Notes: generated by a model from the letters alone, not told the origin. 64,000 nucleotides of DNA from Paenibacillus sp. E222 (GCF_013401555.1 NZ_CP058552.1:3472001-3536000), one strand, 5' to 3'. Shown: positions 8,444-16,528, counted from the stretch's first letter. Made by a program: numbers and translations.

Positions 8444-8512
8444 TTAACGTTTACGTCTTGTGAAAAAGAAAACAAGCAAAATAATAATAATAACGATTAA
8501 TAAAAATTTCAT
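8444..8512 (-). CDS. tiny hydrophobic peptide, 22 aa
   Basis: On the minus strand an optimal AGGAGGT, five bases, then ATG and 22 codons: Met-Lys, an unbroken hydrophobic run (FLLIVIIIILLVFFF), and a basic end (TRRKR). This is a single transmembrane helix with an inside-positive C-terminus. The strong ribosome site and charge layout argue that it is translated. It lies upstream of, and co-oriented with, the 62-aa membrane protein. Confidence 0.6.
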   Translation of the reverse strand: MKFLLIVIIIILLVFFFTRRKR

Positions 8513-8701
8513 GAGTGACCTCCTGATGACTTGATAAGTATTTTGAATGTATTTATCAGATATTACCCAAGGAACACATGACTTGAATAACTATGTTACA
8601 ATTAATTATATTGTTTTTTATATAATCACATACCATTGGTTTATCGATAGCTTCATCAGGAGCGTGAATACAATAAAGTTTGGTGAAATGAAGGAGGAAG
8701 C

Positions 8702-9850
8702 ATGACTAAATACAATCAACTCGCTATACAATGGGAATTTATTATCTCTAAGATTAAATCTTCCGTGACCGTAGTCGATGCTACTTTGCCTGATTTCCCG
8801 CTAATGTATGTAAATGAATATTTTACCCAATTGACTGGATACAGTGCGGACGAGTCAATTGGACAGAATTGTCGTTTCCTGCAAGGGCCCGATACGGACC
8901 CGGAAACCGTACAGAAAATTCGCGAAGCGTTGAAGAAAAAGCAGTCGATCAAGACGGAGATTCTGAACTATACGAAGCGTGGACAGAAGTTCTGGAATGA
9001 ACTGAATATTGATCCTATTTTCGATGATTCAGGGGAATGTCTGTTTTTTGTAGGGATTCAATACGATATTTCGGAGCGGAAATATGCCGAGCAGCAGTTG
9101 CGGATGGCAGCTTCGATGACGGAAATGAACAGTAGGGGACAGCTGGAGTTCATTGGGAAGCTGAACCATGAACTTCGCACGCCGCTGAACGGGATTATGG
9201 GCATGATCGAACTTGTCGGCATGGGGGATAACAGTGAGGAGCAGAAAGAGTATCTGGAGCTTGCGCGCCAGTCAGGGGAGGCTCTTCTGAACATTATCAA
9301 CAATAGTCTTGATATGGCCAAGCTCGGCAGAGGGAAAATGAAAGTGGAGCAAATCGAATTTCAGCCGTTGAAGCTGATTCAACAGATTATTAAAACGCAT
9401 GAACCCGCGGCGCAGAATAAACGAATTCGCTTGCTCTGTCATGCGGATCTGGCTATTCCTGATGTACTCACGGGTGATCCTCTGCGTCTCCGACAAGTGC
9501 TGGATAACCTGCTCAGTAACGCCATTAAATTTACGGAACAAGGTGAAGTGCAATTACAGATAGATGTTGAGGAGCAGCGAGGGGATATCGTTATCCTTGT
9601 ATTCACTGTTCATGATACGGGAATCGGCATTCCGGATAATAAAATTAATCAATTGTTTGAAGCATTCACGCAGACGGACGTCTCCCACGCACGCAAATTT
9701 GGCGGCAGCGGACTTGGACTCAGCATCTGTAAAGAGCTGCTCGAATTGATGAATGGTCAAATTTCGGTGGAGAGTATCGAGGGGAAAGGAACGAAGTTTG
9801 AGGTTACCTTGCCTTTACTTCGACAACAGGCGATTCCTAACGTGGGGTAG
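8702..9850 (+). CDS. LOV-domain sensor histidine kinase (blue-light)
   Basis: A 382-residue soluble kinase. Residues 20-125 form a LOV-type PAS domain with the flavin-binding signature GQNCRFLQG, whose Cys57 would form the FMN-cysteinyl adduct, and [17 protein letters not shown] and FFVGIQYDI as in B. subtilis YtvA. Residues 150-215 form the DHp helix with phospho-acceptor His156 ([11 protein letters not shown]). Then come N-box ([12 protein letters not shown]), G1 (DTGIGIP), F-box (EAFTQTD) and G2 (GGSGLGLSI). No response regulator is adjacent, so it is an orphan kinase. GAAGGAGGAAGC precedes ATG 8702. Confidence 0.95.
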   Translation: MTKYNQLAIQWEFIISKIKSSVTVVDATLPDFPLMYVNEYFTQLTGYSADESIGQNCRFLQGPDTDPETVQKIREALKKKQSIKTEILNYTKRGQKFWNELNIDPIFDDSGECLFFVGIQYDISERKYAEQQLRMAASMTEMNSRGQLEFIGKLNHELRTPLNGIMGMIELVGMGDNSEEQKEYLELARQSGEALLNIINNSLDMAKLGRGKMKVEQIEFQPLKLIQQIIKTHEPAAQNKRIRLLCHADLAIPDVLTGDPLRLRQVLDNLLSNAIKFTEQGEVQLQIDVEEQRGDIVILVFTVHDTGIGIPDNKINQLFEAFTQTDVSHARKFGGSGLGLSICKELLELMNGQISVESIEGKGTKFEVTLPLLRQQAIPNVG

Positions 9851-9859
9851 TCTATACAG

Positions 9860-9887
9860 AACAGCCGAGCATGTCGGCTGTTTTTTT
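9860..9887 (+). terminator. intrinsic terminator of the LOV kinase gene
   Basis: AACAGCCGA, loop GCATG, TCGGCTGTT, T6. Confidence 0.9.
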
Positions 9888-9957
9888 ATGTTTTTTTATA
9901 TTGTTTAGCGAACTGGCGTTCTGGTATAATTCAAGTGTTGAATGGGGGAGAAACAGC

Positions 9958-10440
9958 ATGAGTAAAAGACGCAGAAGCAGAAAGAGCAAGGGCAAGCAAC
10001 GATTTAAAAAGCAGATATTGACGCTGGTGGCCATGTTAATGGTAGCTCTCTATGCATGGGTTGGAGGAGAGTGGTCTCTGGATATACCGTCCCAATTCGG
10101 GGGAAGCAAAGGGAACGTAGATCATACCATCACATTCCCGGCAGAGCGCTATCCCGAGACGGCCAATCATATCAAGACGGCCATCAAGGCAGGGCATTCG
10201 GATGTATGCACCATTGATCGCAGTGGAGCTGAGGGTAATCGGGATTTGTCACTCAAAGGTGTTCCGGTCAAAAAGGGGAAAGATCGGGATGAATGGCCAA
10301 TGGCGATGTGTGCGGAAGGCGGAGCGGGTGCGGATATCCAATATATTAGCCCCAAAGATAATCGTGGTGCAGGCTCATGGGTGGGAAACCAACTAAGTAC
10401 ATATCCGGATGGAACACGAGTAAAGTTTGTGGTGAAATAA
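9958..10440 (+). CDS. NucA/NucB-type deoxyribonuclease with membrane anchor
   Basis: ATG at 9958 follows TGGGGGAG; 160 residues. A very basic N-terminus ([19 protein letters not shown]) and a hydrophobic helix act as signal or anchor. The nuclease domain includes [27 protein letters not shown] and [20 protein letters not shown] followed by NRGAGSW, which match the His-free NucB fold with its D-E-W-P-M active-site motif. The family degrades DNA extracellularly during sporulation or nutrient release. Confidence 0.85.
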   Translation: MSKRRRSRKSKGKQRFKKQILTLVAMLMVALYAWVGGEWSLDIPSQFGGSKGNVDHTITFPAERYPETANHIKTAIKAGHSDVCTIDRSGAEGNRDLSLKGVPVKKGKDRDEWPMAMCAEGGAGADIQYISPKDNRGAGSWVGNQLSTYPDGTRVKFVVK

Positions 10441-10524
10441 CGACAGGCTATGAACGAGAAAGCACTTGATACAGAAGTGTCTTGAGGCTTTGAAAGAGTG
10501 TGGTACAAAGTATGGGGCAAAAAT

Positions 10525-10553
10525 AAAACCAGACGTCGATGCGTCTGGTTTTA
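10525..10553. terminator. bidirectional terminator
   Basis: AAAACCAGAC, 8-base loop, GTCTGGTTTT; A/T runs on both sides let it serve the nuclease gene and the converging small gene at 10619. Confidence 0.8.
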
Positions 10554-10618
10554 TTTTATGAAGGGCGAAATAAAGATGTCTAATTCACGTATAAATACAT
10601 GAAATACTTGTTCCCTGT

Positions 10619-10855
10619 TTACAGATCAGCCGTGCACAACTGCATCCCGCTTAAATGATGAGAGCGGATAGTTAACAAACGAGTGACTTGTTCGACTTCG
10701 TCGAATGGAATCCACAGGCTTCCGTGAACTGTCCGTAAGGAAAGAATGGAAGCATCGGCTGTACGTTCCGGAAATCCAGTTACCGTTTGCCCACTTGTAT
10801 TACGGACGATAATTTGTTGTTTGCGCCGAATGGCAATTTCTACCTCTTTTTTCAT
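10619..10855 (-). CDS. small Sm/YolD-like protein, 78 aa
   Basis: Predicted beta-strand series (EIAIRRKQQIIVRN, TVTGFPERTADASILSL, VHGSLWIPFDEVEQVTRLL) resembles the short beta-barrel of YolD-like or Sm-fold proteins, with the W-I-P-F-D-E-V end common in that group. CAGGAG lies 9 bases before ATG 10855 on the minus strand. No close function is recognised. Confidence 0.5.
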   Translation of the reverse strand: MKKEVEIAIRRKQQIIVRNTSGQTVTGFPERTADASILSLRTVHGSLWIPFDEVEQVTRLLTIRSHHLSGMQLCTADL

Positions 10856-11062
10856 ATGTCATTGCTCCTGGTTATGGAATAGTAATTCGATATGTCAATA
10901 ATTTCAATGGTTAATTTGTCTTCTTTATCTAGTCTATCAGAACTAGGTATAGATTTCCAGATCAGAAATTATATTTTACATAGGTGAAAGGACTTATTAC
11001 ATGTGATCCGTTTTTGAAGAAGCAACCAGGGGTTATATAAGGGTAAAAGGAGGGGACGTATA

Positions 11063-11512
11063 ATGACACAATTGCTGATCGGACTTGTACGCACAGAGAA
11101 TGAAGCCATTATCATGCTGAATAAATTAAAAGAGGAAGGCATAGCAGATAAATATTTGGGCGCGGTAGCCAAAGAACAGGTCAATCTCGAATTGGTAAGC
11201 GAGAAGACTGGTTTGCCGATGCCCCTGAAGGGCGCAGGAACAGATGGCGCTTTAGGCGTACTTAAAGGGGTACTTGCTGGTCTGGGCAAACGGATGGATC
11301 AGACGATGTCCATCGGAAAAGCGGTACGCAAGCTCGCAGGCAACGAGATTGGAAATGAGACGGATGATCTGGTGCTTACCTTAACAGAAGCAGGGGTCTC
11401 CGAAGAAGATGCGAATTACTATGAAGATTGGCTGCTGCAAGGGCATATCCTGGTGGTGGTGGAATGCAGCGAGGAAGAGGCAGACCGAATTGCACCTATT
11501 CTTCTTTTTTAG
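11063..11512 (+). CDS. general stress protein 17M-like (YflT domain) protein
   Basis: AAAAGGAGGGG precedes ATG 11063. The 149 residues start with the ferredoxin-like YflT pattern (LLIGLVRTENEAIIMLNKLKEEGI), have a Gly-rich hydrophobic middle (GTDGALGVLKGVLAGLG) and an acidic C-terminal domain ending in ILVVVECSEEEADRI. B. subtilis members are sigma-B controlled stress proteins; the same role here is inferred. Confidence 0.75.
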   Translation: MTQLLIGLVRTENEAIIMLNKLKEEGIADKYLGAVAKEQVNLELVSEKTGLPMPLKGAGTDGALGVLKGVLAGLGKRMDQTMSIGKAVRKLAGNEIGNETDDLVLTLTEAGVSEEDANYYEDWLLQGHILVVVECSEEEADRIAPILLF

Positions 11513-11594
11513 TTTAATTTAAGCCTGATTTTAGGTTTTTTTAATGTTGGGGAGGTATTCTTATTTCACACCTCCCTTAATATAGATGGTTCAA

Positions 11595-11670
11595 AGAAAG
11601 TTCGGGACCGCAACTCGAACTTTCTAGGCACTGCTCGCTAACGCTGGCAGTGCCTGTTTTATTTTTTTTT
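11595..11670 (+). terminator. two tandem hairpins; the second is an intrinsic terminator
   Basis: First hairpin: AGAAAGTTCG / CGAACTTTCT at 11595-11625, without a T run. Second: AGGCACTGC / GCAGTGCCT at 11626-11655 followed by TGTTTTATTTTTTTTT. Together they insulate the tRNA-Leu gene. Confidence 0.75.
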
Positions 11671-11692
11671 TGGATAATTTTATCTTAAGGTA

Positions 11693-11721
11693 TTGCAAAG
11701 TTATAAATTTCATGGTAAGAT
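11693..11721 (+). promoter_or_regulatory. tRNA-Leu promoter
   Basis: TTGCAA, 17-bp spacer, TAAGAT; 30 bases before the tRNA. Confidence 0.65.
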
Positions 11722-11751
11722 ATTTCTTGTCGCCAAGAAATACATACCCAT

Positions 11752-11837
11752 GCCGGGGTGGCGGAATTGGCAGACGCACAGGACTTAAAATCCTGCGGTA
11801 GGTGACTACCGTACCGGTTCGATCCCGGTCCTCGGCA
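11752..11837 (+). tRNA. tRNA-Leu (TAA), prophage integration site
   Basis: An 86-nt class II tRNA with acceptor GCCGGGG/CCTCGGC, anticodon TAA, long variable arm (TGCGGTAGGTGACTACCGTA) and T-arm GGTTCGATCCC. The phage att core replaces bases from 11784 on, keeping the tRNA intact. CCA is not encoded. Confidence 0.95.
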
Positions 11838-11838
11838 T
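11784..11838 (+). repeat. attL core (55 bp), left prophage end
   Basis: 55 bases from CTTAAAATCC to CTCGGCAT are identical to 50195-50249. The repeat covers the anticodon loop to the 3' end of tRNA-Leu, the usual target of tyrosine recombinases. Confidence 0.95.
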
Positions 11839-11852
11839 TATAAACAACCCTG

Positions 11853-11888
11853 AAATCCCTTGTCTCATAAGGGATTTTTCTTTTTTTT
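11853..11888 (+). terminator. terminator downstream of tRNA-Leu, inside the prophage
   Basis: AAATCCCTT, 7-base loop, AAGGGATTT, then a T-rich run. It is phage-supplied; a differently sequenced hairpin follows attR (50259-50300). Confidence 0.8.
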
Positions 11889-11913
11889 ATGGATTTGAAA
11901 TAGCATGCCTAAT

Positions 11914-13194
11914 TCAAAGGGAACGAGTGGATTTTTCCTCTTTGGGGACGGATTGGGGACGAACTTTAGGATCGAATACATCGAGGTGTGCTGTTGTTTT
12001 TCGACTTAACTTCTTGGTGACATGAGCATATGTGTCTGTGGTCACCTGAGATGTCGAGTGTCGCAATCGATGTTGGATCTCCTTTATAGATGCTCCCTGA
12101 CCTAGCAAATAGGTTGCATTCGTATGACGCAGCCCATGTAGAGACACGTTTCGGAATCCGTTCCGATCACACCATATTTTCCACTGTTGAGATGGTGAAG
12201 TGTGGTAATAGGGTTTTCCTGTCCCTGAATGGAACACAAAGTTCCTATCTCCGCCTTTCCATTTCCCCTGTGCCTTTGCCTCAAAACGTAATTTGCGCAT
12301 GGCTTTGAGATGAACAGCGAGTTGATCCATATACCATTGTGGCATATCTACATAATCGTCGGACGCTTCGTTTTTTGTGTCTGTAATGTCTGCCTGTCCA
12401 TTCTGGGTATGCGAAATACTCTCATCGATGCGCAAACGGTTATTTACAAAGTCGCAGTCGTCCTCATCCAGCGCAATTAATTCACCACGCCTGAAACCTC
12501 CAATAATGGCTCCAAGGAAATAAAGTTTCCAGTGAGTATCGCTATTGATCAATGTATCAATAACCTCAGTGGCTTCCTCTTCTTCGAAAAAGTTCTTCCT
12601 GTCCTTTCGGGCTTTCTTGTCTTCCTTACTTACCTGCGGACGCTGAATACCGTCCAAGGGATTCTCATTTAGGACTTTCCATTCTACAGCTCTTTTGAAT
12701 ATGCTCATGGTTACATCATAAATGTATTGAATTGTGCGAGAACTAATGGTCTCTTTACCGCCTCGTTTGTCAATTCGGGCACCAGGCTTCCTTAAATCAT
12801 TGAAAAGCGTTACGAGCCTCATTGTGGTGATCTCATCAATCCTTAAATGTCCGATGACTGGTAATACATGATTCTCAATTTTAGAACAGTGTGATAAGAA
12901 CGTCGTCCGCTTTAATCGTGGTTCGGCGTCTTTGGGTTTCCATTCGTTTTCGTAGAACTCTTTGAATGTGAGCTTTGAGGGTGCGATGTAACTGCCGCTA
13001 AGAACTTCTTGCTTAAACTTGGCAAGCTCATCATCTAAATAATCTTTGAGCTTTTTAGTTGTTTTCAGTAGTGCCTTGTCTTCGACAGTTATAGTCTTAC
13101 GTGGGCGATTACGGCTGCCATCATTGTTTAGCCCCAAGTCTACTGTGAGTCGCCACTTGTTTTCCCCTCGTTTTTCTATACTTCCTTTTGCCAC
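11914..13194 (-). CDS. int: tyrosine recombinase, prophage integrase
   Basis: 426 residues from GTG 13194, chosen because GGAGGG lies just upstream; a longer frame to 13266 overlaps the ImmA stop. N-terminal AP2-like arm-binding domain (KGSIEKRGENKWRLTVDLG), SAM-like core-binding domain (TFKEFYENEW to about residue 190), then the catalytic domain with Arg (GGFRRGELIAL), H-x-x-R (LHGLRHTNATYLL), and His and Tyr in HSTSQVTTDTYAH. It sits next to attL as in typical site-specific prophages. A decayed homologue is at 50299-50615. Confidence 0.95.
   Translation of the reverse strand: MAKGSIEKRGENKWRLTVDLGLNNDGSRNRPRKTITVEDKALLKTTKKLKDYLDDELAKFKQEVLSGSYIAPSKLTFKEFYENEWKPKDAEPRLKRTTFLSHCSKIENHVLPVIGHLRIDEITTMRLVTLFNDLRKPGARIDKRGGKETISSRTIQYIYDVTMSIFKRAVEWKVLNENPLDGIQRPQVSKEDKKARKDRKNFFEEEEATEVIDTLINSDTHWKLYFLGAIIGGFRRGELIALDEDDCDFVNNRLRIDESISHTQNGQADITDTKNEASDDYVDMPQWYMDQLAVHLKAMRKLRFEAKAQGKWKGGDRNFVFHSGTGKPYYHTSPSQQWKIWCDRNGFRNVSLHGLRHTNATYLLGQGASIKEIQHRLRHSTSQVTTDTYAHVTKKLSRKTTAHLDVFDPKVRPQSVPKEEKSTRSL
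11943..11960 (+). repeat. paired arm-type sites, left arm (candidate integrase sites)
   Basis: Two copies of TGGGGAC start at 11943 and 11954, 11 bp apart, 105 bp from the attL core and inside the 3' end of int. The same pair with the same 11-bp pitch occurs near attR at 50058 and 50069. Confidence 0.55.
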
Positions 13195-13268
13195 TTCTTT
13201 CCCTCCGTTTCGAACATCAGTTCTGTTTTTGTGTATGGTAAACAGCCTTGCGGCTGGAAAGCGCAAAG

Positions 13269-13688
13269 TTACATTTCCAAGTTATGCAGTTGCTTTGGTA
13301 CGCCGCATCTTAATAAGTAAGCCTCTCGTGTTTCTCCTGATTGGCGCTCAATAGAATGAGTTAGAAGTTTCACTGCAAATATATTGGCTTGTCGTTCATA
13401 TTTCCCAAGGTTGAAAAATGTATGCTCATCAATCCAGAATTGGCTCATGCCTGAATGGAGTCGATCATGTCCAAGCTCGTGGGCACATACTACACGTTGC
13501 CACTCCTCAGACAGGCCATTATGAATAACAATAAACCGCCTTCGTAACCGCTTGTAGTAAAACCCCCTAGTACCAGGATCAAACTCAGCATGTCGGACTA
13601 ATATGTTCAGACCTTTGGCGATTACAAAAGGATCGTTTGTTTTGAATCTACGAACAAGCTTGTGAATGATGTCATCCAACAGAGTCAC
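13269..13688 (-). CDS. ImmA/IrrE-type metallopeptidase
   Basis: 139 residues with the zinc-binding motif HELGH (His70, Glu71, His74) in VVCAHELGHDRLHSG. Family members cleave XRE-family repressors to induce mobile elements, as in the ImmA/ImmR pair of ICEBs1. GTG start at 13688 abuts the TAG of the upstream repressor gene, so the two are translationally coupled. This gives the prophage a proteolytic induction route; the link to DNA damage is inferred. Confidence 0.9.
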   Translation of the reverse strand: MTLLDDIIHKLVRRFKTNDPFVIAKGLNILVRHAEFDPGTRGFYYKRLRRRFIVIHNGLSEEWQRVVCAHELGHDRLHSGMSQFWIDEHTFFNLGKYERQANIFAVKLLTHSIERQSGETREAYLLRCGVPKQLHNLEM

Positions 13689-14102
13689 CTACTCTTCGTC
13701 TTTAGGCTTGTTCTTGCGACCATAAGTTTTCTTGTTTAGTTCTTTAGCTTCCCAAAGCAATCCAGTAAGGATATCCATGGCTCTTTGTCGTTTTTCTTCT
13801 GTGATTGGCACGCCATCAAACAAGACGGGTTGATCTTCTTCAAGAATTTTCTTAATGTCCGCTAGATCTTTAGGAGTAGCCCAATCAGGAGACGGCTGCT
13901 CTTCTTCCTGATCCATAAAGTAATCGAGTGGTTTACTGAAAAAATTTGCAATTGCTTGAAGTGAATCAATTTGAGGGTGCTTTGTTTGTCCGGAAAGAAT
14001 CTTAGTAAGACCTGTATAGGAGACACCAGTTTCTTTAGAGAGTCGGTATTTAGTGATACCTTGTTCATCCATTAGTTCTAATATCTTTTCTGCTAAATCC
14101 AC
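13689..14102 (-). CDS. CI/ImmR-like XRE repressor
   Basis: 137 residues. N-terminal HTH (ITKYRLSKETGVSYTGLTKILSG, residues 15-37) and an acidic-basic C-terminal tail without an S24 peptidase domain. It is therefore not self-cleaving, consistent with the adjacent ImmA-like peptidase. GTG start at 14102 has AGGAGG upstream. It is divergent from the Cro-like gene across three 22-bp operators. Confidence 0.9.
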   Translation of the reverse strand: MDLAEKILELMDEQGITKYRLSKETGVSYTGLTKILSGQTKHPQIDSLQAIANFFSKPLDYFMDQEEEQPSPDWATPKDLADIKKILEEDQPVLFDGVPITEEKRQRAMDILTGLLWEAKELNKKTYGRKNKPKDEE

Positions 14103-14134
14103 CTAAAATGCCTCCTATATATGACTCTAATGTG

Positions 14135-14156
14135 TTATAACTCTATGAAGTTATAA
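14135..14156. promoter_or_regulatory. operator O1 of the lysogeny switch
   Basis: Perfect palindrome TTATAACT, six bases, AGTTATAA; lies 33 bp upstream of the repressor start. Confidence 0.75.
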
Positions 14157-14216
14157 TAAAACAGAAAAGGGAGATAAGTCAAGCGATTCAAAGTAAACGG
14201 GAGAGAATGTCGGATT

Positions 14217-14238
14217 TTGTAACTCTTTCGGGTTATAA
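14217..14238. promoter_or_regulatory. operator O2
   Basis: TTGTAACT, six bases, GGTTATAA: same 8-6-8 layout as O1 with one change per half-site. Confidence 0.7.
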
Positions 14239-14248
14239 CGCCGATTGT

Positions 14249-14270
14249 ATATAACACCATAGAGTTATAG
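14249..14270. promoter_or_regulatory. operator O3
   Basis: ATATAACA, six bases, AGTTATAG: same layout, three changes in all. It sits 22 bp before the Cro-like start codon and overlaps a TATATAAC element that could be its -10. Confidence 0.65.
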
Positions 14271-14292
14271 TATGTGTTCAGGAGGTGATCAC

Positions 14293-14499
14293 ATGGGGTT
14301 GGAAATCGAAGCAAATATTAAAAGGATGATTGATAAGAAGGAATGGACAATCTACCGCCTATCCAAAGAAAGCGGAGTTGCCGTGTCGGCCCTTTACAAC
14401 ATTGGAAAGAAAAAACAAGGACCATACGCGGAGACATTAGTAAAACTGTCTAATGCCCTGGGATGTACCGTTGATGATTTGGTAAGAGGTCATATCTAA
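14293..14499 (+). CDS. Cro-like XRE regulator, 68 aa
   Basis: ATG at 14293 follows CAGGAGGTGATC. Nearly the entire protein is an HTH domain (WTIYRLSKESGVAVSALYNIGKKKQGPYAETLVKLSNAL) of the YvaO/HTH_26 type. Divergent position opposite the repressor makes it the lytic-side regulator. Confidence 0.85.
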   Translation: MGLEIEANIKRMIDKKEWTIYRLSKESGVAVSALYNIGKKKQGPYAETLVKLSNALGCTVDDLVRGHI

Positions 14500-14534
14500 A
14501 GTGCATTATAGCACACTTGGAAAGGAGAGTTCTT

Positions 14535-14855
14535 ATGGATAAAATGCTAGGCGCTCTTGAAGATGCTATCAGGTCTATCGTGAATGAGCAAGTGGCCATA
14601 GCTGAGAAAAGGCTCAAAGCAGAGTTTTCTGGGCTAATAGACAAAACGCTTGACGTAATCGAAGCAGCAAAGCACATAGGTGTTTCCGAAAAACTGATTT
14701 ATCGTATGTGCCAGGAAGGAAGAATACCCCATGAACGTTACGGGGCAACCGGTTCAAGAAGACCCTCAATAAAATTCCGTCTTGCTGATTTGGAAACTTG
14801 GAGAGCTGAGCAGAGGGCGGCTAATTACTTCAGAAAAGAAGAAAGAGTCCAATAG
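14535..14855 (+). CDS. excisionase-like HTH protein
   Basis: ATG at 14535 follows AAAGGAGAG. 106 residues: a helical N-terminus (residues 1-40) and a MerR-like winged helix of the excisionase type (LDVIEAAKHIGVSEKLIYRMCQEGRIPHERYG...RRPSIKFRLADLETW). It could act as Xis for this integrase or as a DNA-binding regulator. Early position supports either. Confidence 0.7.
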   Translation: MDKMLGALEDAIRSIVNEQVAIAEKRLKAEFSGLIDKTLDVIEAAKHIGVSEKLIYRMCQEGRIPHERYGATGSRRPSIKFRLADLETWRAEQRAANYFRKEERVQ

Positions 14856-14930
14856 CAGCATAAGAAACGATGTATTGTGCCAGTAACGATGTGTTGGAAC
14901 GTGTATGAACTGAAGAAAGGGGTCCAATGA

Positions 14931-15170
14931 ATGGAAACGATCAATTGGTTTGCATGGGTCCACCTAGAAAGCCTGATGCAGTTCCGCGAAAGTGGGTTCG
15001 CGATGGATGCAGGCAACTGCTGGTTGGACAAAGAAATATCCGATCTCAAGTTTGATCTTGGAATAGAGGAGGGGGAGAGAGTTGCCGAATCATCAACAGT
15101 TGCAACGGCGCATCAGTTTCCTGCAGCAGATGCAAGCTGCCGATCCGGAAACATCGAGTTGGTTCGATGA
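14931..15170 (+). CDS. small early prophage protein, uncertain frame
   Basis: ATG 14931 follows AAGAAAGGGG; 79 residues starting METINWFAWVHLESLMQF. A second frame from ATG 14927 (42 codons, basic) uses the same ribosome site, and a third, from TTG 15082, overlaps its end. One of the two is probably real; the acidic, aromatic composition favours this one slightly. No family recognised. Confidence 0.4.
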   Translation: METINWFAWVHLESLMQFRESGFAMDAGNCWLDKEISDLKFDLGIEEGERVAESSTVATAHQFPAADASCRSGNIELVR

Positions 15171-15219
15171 ATCTATCAAGCACCTGATCAATGAAGAATT
15201 TAATAAAGAATCTGATTAA
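15082..15219 (+). CDS. small helical protein, 45 aa
   Basis: TTG start directly after GAGGAGGGGGAGAGAG. Encodes a polar helical peptide (QQLQRRISFLQQMQAADPE, WFDESIKHLINEEFNKESD). Very strong ribosome site but a weak start codon. Overlaps the previous frame. Function unknown. Confidence 0.45.
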   Translation: MPNHQQLQRRISFLQQMQAADPETSSWFDESIKHLINEEFNKESD

Positions 15220-15242
15220 GGGGAAATAGTAGTCGCCCTGAA

Positions 15243-15548
15243 GTCGTATCAAGACAGAACCCCCCGGGCTAAGTATTAAATCAGGTTCTGCCTAACAGGT
15301 AATCCCCGGATACATCAAGTGCGTCCGTTAACCGTACAAGATTCTTATGTCTGGGTTCAAACTTTCCGTTCAACCAGCGCTTCACTGTGTGGGGTGATAC
15401 GTTGGCAATCATGGCTAAGGCTACATGGTCTAAATTGCGATCTTCCATAGCGGCGGCTAACCGTATGGAGAAATCAGAGTTGAAAAAGAAGAAAAAGAAG
15501 AAGACACATCACGCTCCATTCGCCCGGAGGGTTCTGCCTTGATACGAC
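15243..15548. repeat. 306-bp segment bounded by 26-bp inverted repeats (MITE-like)
   Basis: 15243-15268 and the reverse complement of 15523-15548 match at 24 of 26 positions (both begin GTCGTATCAAG, end CCGGG). The repeats enclose a short minus-strand HTH reading frame. No target-site duplication is visible. Confidence 0.6.
15281..15448 (-). CDS. truncated XRE/Cro-like HTH protein, 55 aa
   Basis: Minus-strand frame encoding a recognisable HTH: VALAMIANVSPHTVKRWLNG with helix 3 at HTVKRWLNG, then LVRLTDALDVSGDYLLGRT. The reading frame continues upstream of the ATG at 15448 with a helix-1-like sequence (SDFSIRLAAAMEDRNL), but no start codon precedes it before a TGA at about 15508-15510, and no ribosome site is evident. 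It may be a decayed gene. It lies inside the inverted repeats. Confidence 0.55.
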   Translation of the reverse strand: MEDRNLDHVALAMIANVSPHTVKRWLNGKFEPRHKNLVRLTDALDVSGDYLLGRT

Positions 15549-15675
15549 GACGATAGGACACTAACAGTTTAGCATATTTTAGGAAGTTGATAGACAAGCA
15601 ACATTGTACTGGAACATTAATGAAACGGTATGTTGGAACAGTTGGGAAATAGAACTTTGACAAGGAGGTGCAGAG

Positions 15676-15984
15676 GTGAATAATCAGCGGCGGGAATTAC
15701 GTAAGCGGCATAACGAAATCTGTAGGAAAATCCTCGACGAAACAGACTTTTATCGGATTAAGGAACTTCAAGTAGTGCGGAAGGAAATAGAAGTAGAGCT
15801 TCAGCGTACTGAAGGCGAGCCACCTATAAAAGAGAAAAAGCAAAAGCCGAAACGTCATATTGGGAATTGTCCTTTATGCTTCCGGCGGATCGAGTATGGA
15901 GAAAGTTATGTTCAAGTTGGCAAGTTGACTTATTGCAATGATCGACATCTTAAGGAGTACAAAGCTCTTATAAATGAAAAATGA
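15676..15984 (+). CDS. prophage protein with zinc-ribbon-like C-terminus
   Basis: GTG start after CAAGGAGG. 102 residues: basic coiled helix (RRELRKRHNEICRKILDE), then a zinc-binding-like module CPLCFRRIEYGESYVQVGKLTYC. Likely nucleic-acid or protein binding; no named family. Confidence 0.65.
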   Translation: MNNQRRELRKRHNEICRKILDETDFYRIKELQVVRKEIEVELQRTEGEPPIKEKKQKPKRHIGNCPLCFRRIEYGESYVQVGKLTYCNDRHLKEYKALINEK

Positions 15985-16078
15985 CCACGCCTGGACCGCG
16001 TAGTCATTGGTTAAACACTTTGGAAAAATTCTACGGCAATCATATCAAATTTCAAATAACAACACAAGGAGGTAAGCG

Positions 16079-16528
16079 GTGGATATAAACGATTATCTCC
16101 GTGAACTGAATACGTCACGTACCAGTGCGGATCAAATGGGCGAGTACGTTAGGCAGATTAAGCGTCTCCGCGAGGAAGCTGATCAGTACGACGAATACTC
16201 TCCTGGCGGAATGGTAGAGAAAATCCGTCTGCTTACTGATGCCCACATGATTATGGGTCGTGTTTCGGCTCAGAAGGATGGAGATTACGCCAAGATACAC
16301 GTATTGCGTGACAACGTTGATGCTGAGGCAAGAGCGACAGCCAAACGCGGTGAGAAGGAAGTAGCTGCTGCACGTGCTACTGCTGATCTTCGAATGATCG
16401 AAGCTGATGCGCTGGAACAAAAGGCTTATTGGAAGAACGAGCTTAATTCGGTGAAGGAAAAGATTTATGAGCTGCGCCTACGGGTGCGGATTGAAATGCA
16501 TATAACAGGAGGCGGAGTACATGGCTGA
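16079..16528 (+). CDS. prophage coiled-coil protein
   Basis: GTG start after CAAGGAGGTAAGC. 149 residues, mostly charged helix (YVRQIKRLREEADQYDEYS; ATAKRGEKEVAAARATADLR; YWKNELNSVKEKIYELRLRV). Overlaps the next start by 8 bases, indicating an operon. Function unknown. Confidence 0.65.
   Translation: MDINDYLRELNTSRTSADQMGEYVRQIKRLREEADQYDEYSPGGMVEKIRLLTDAHMIMGRVSAQKDGDYAKIHVLRDNVDAEARATAKRGEKEVAAARATADLRMIEADALEQKAYWKNELNSVKEKIYELRLRVRIEMHITGGGVHG

Noticed and set aside
14927..15055. Alternative 42-codon frame from ATG 14927
   Set aside because: Shares the ribosome site with the 14931 frame; basic and low in hydrophobics, slightly less protein-like. It could still be the true one.
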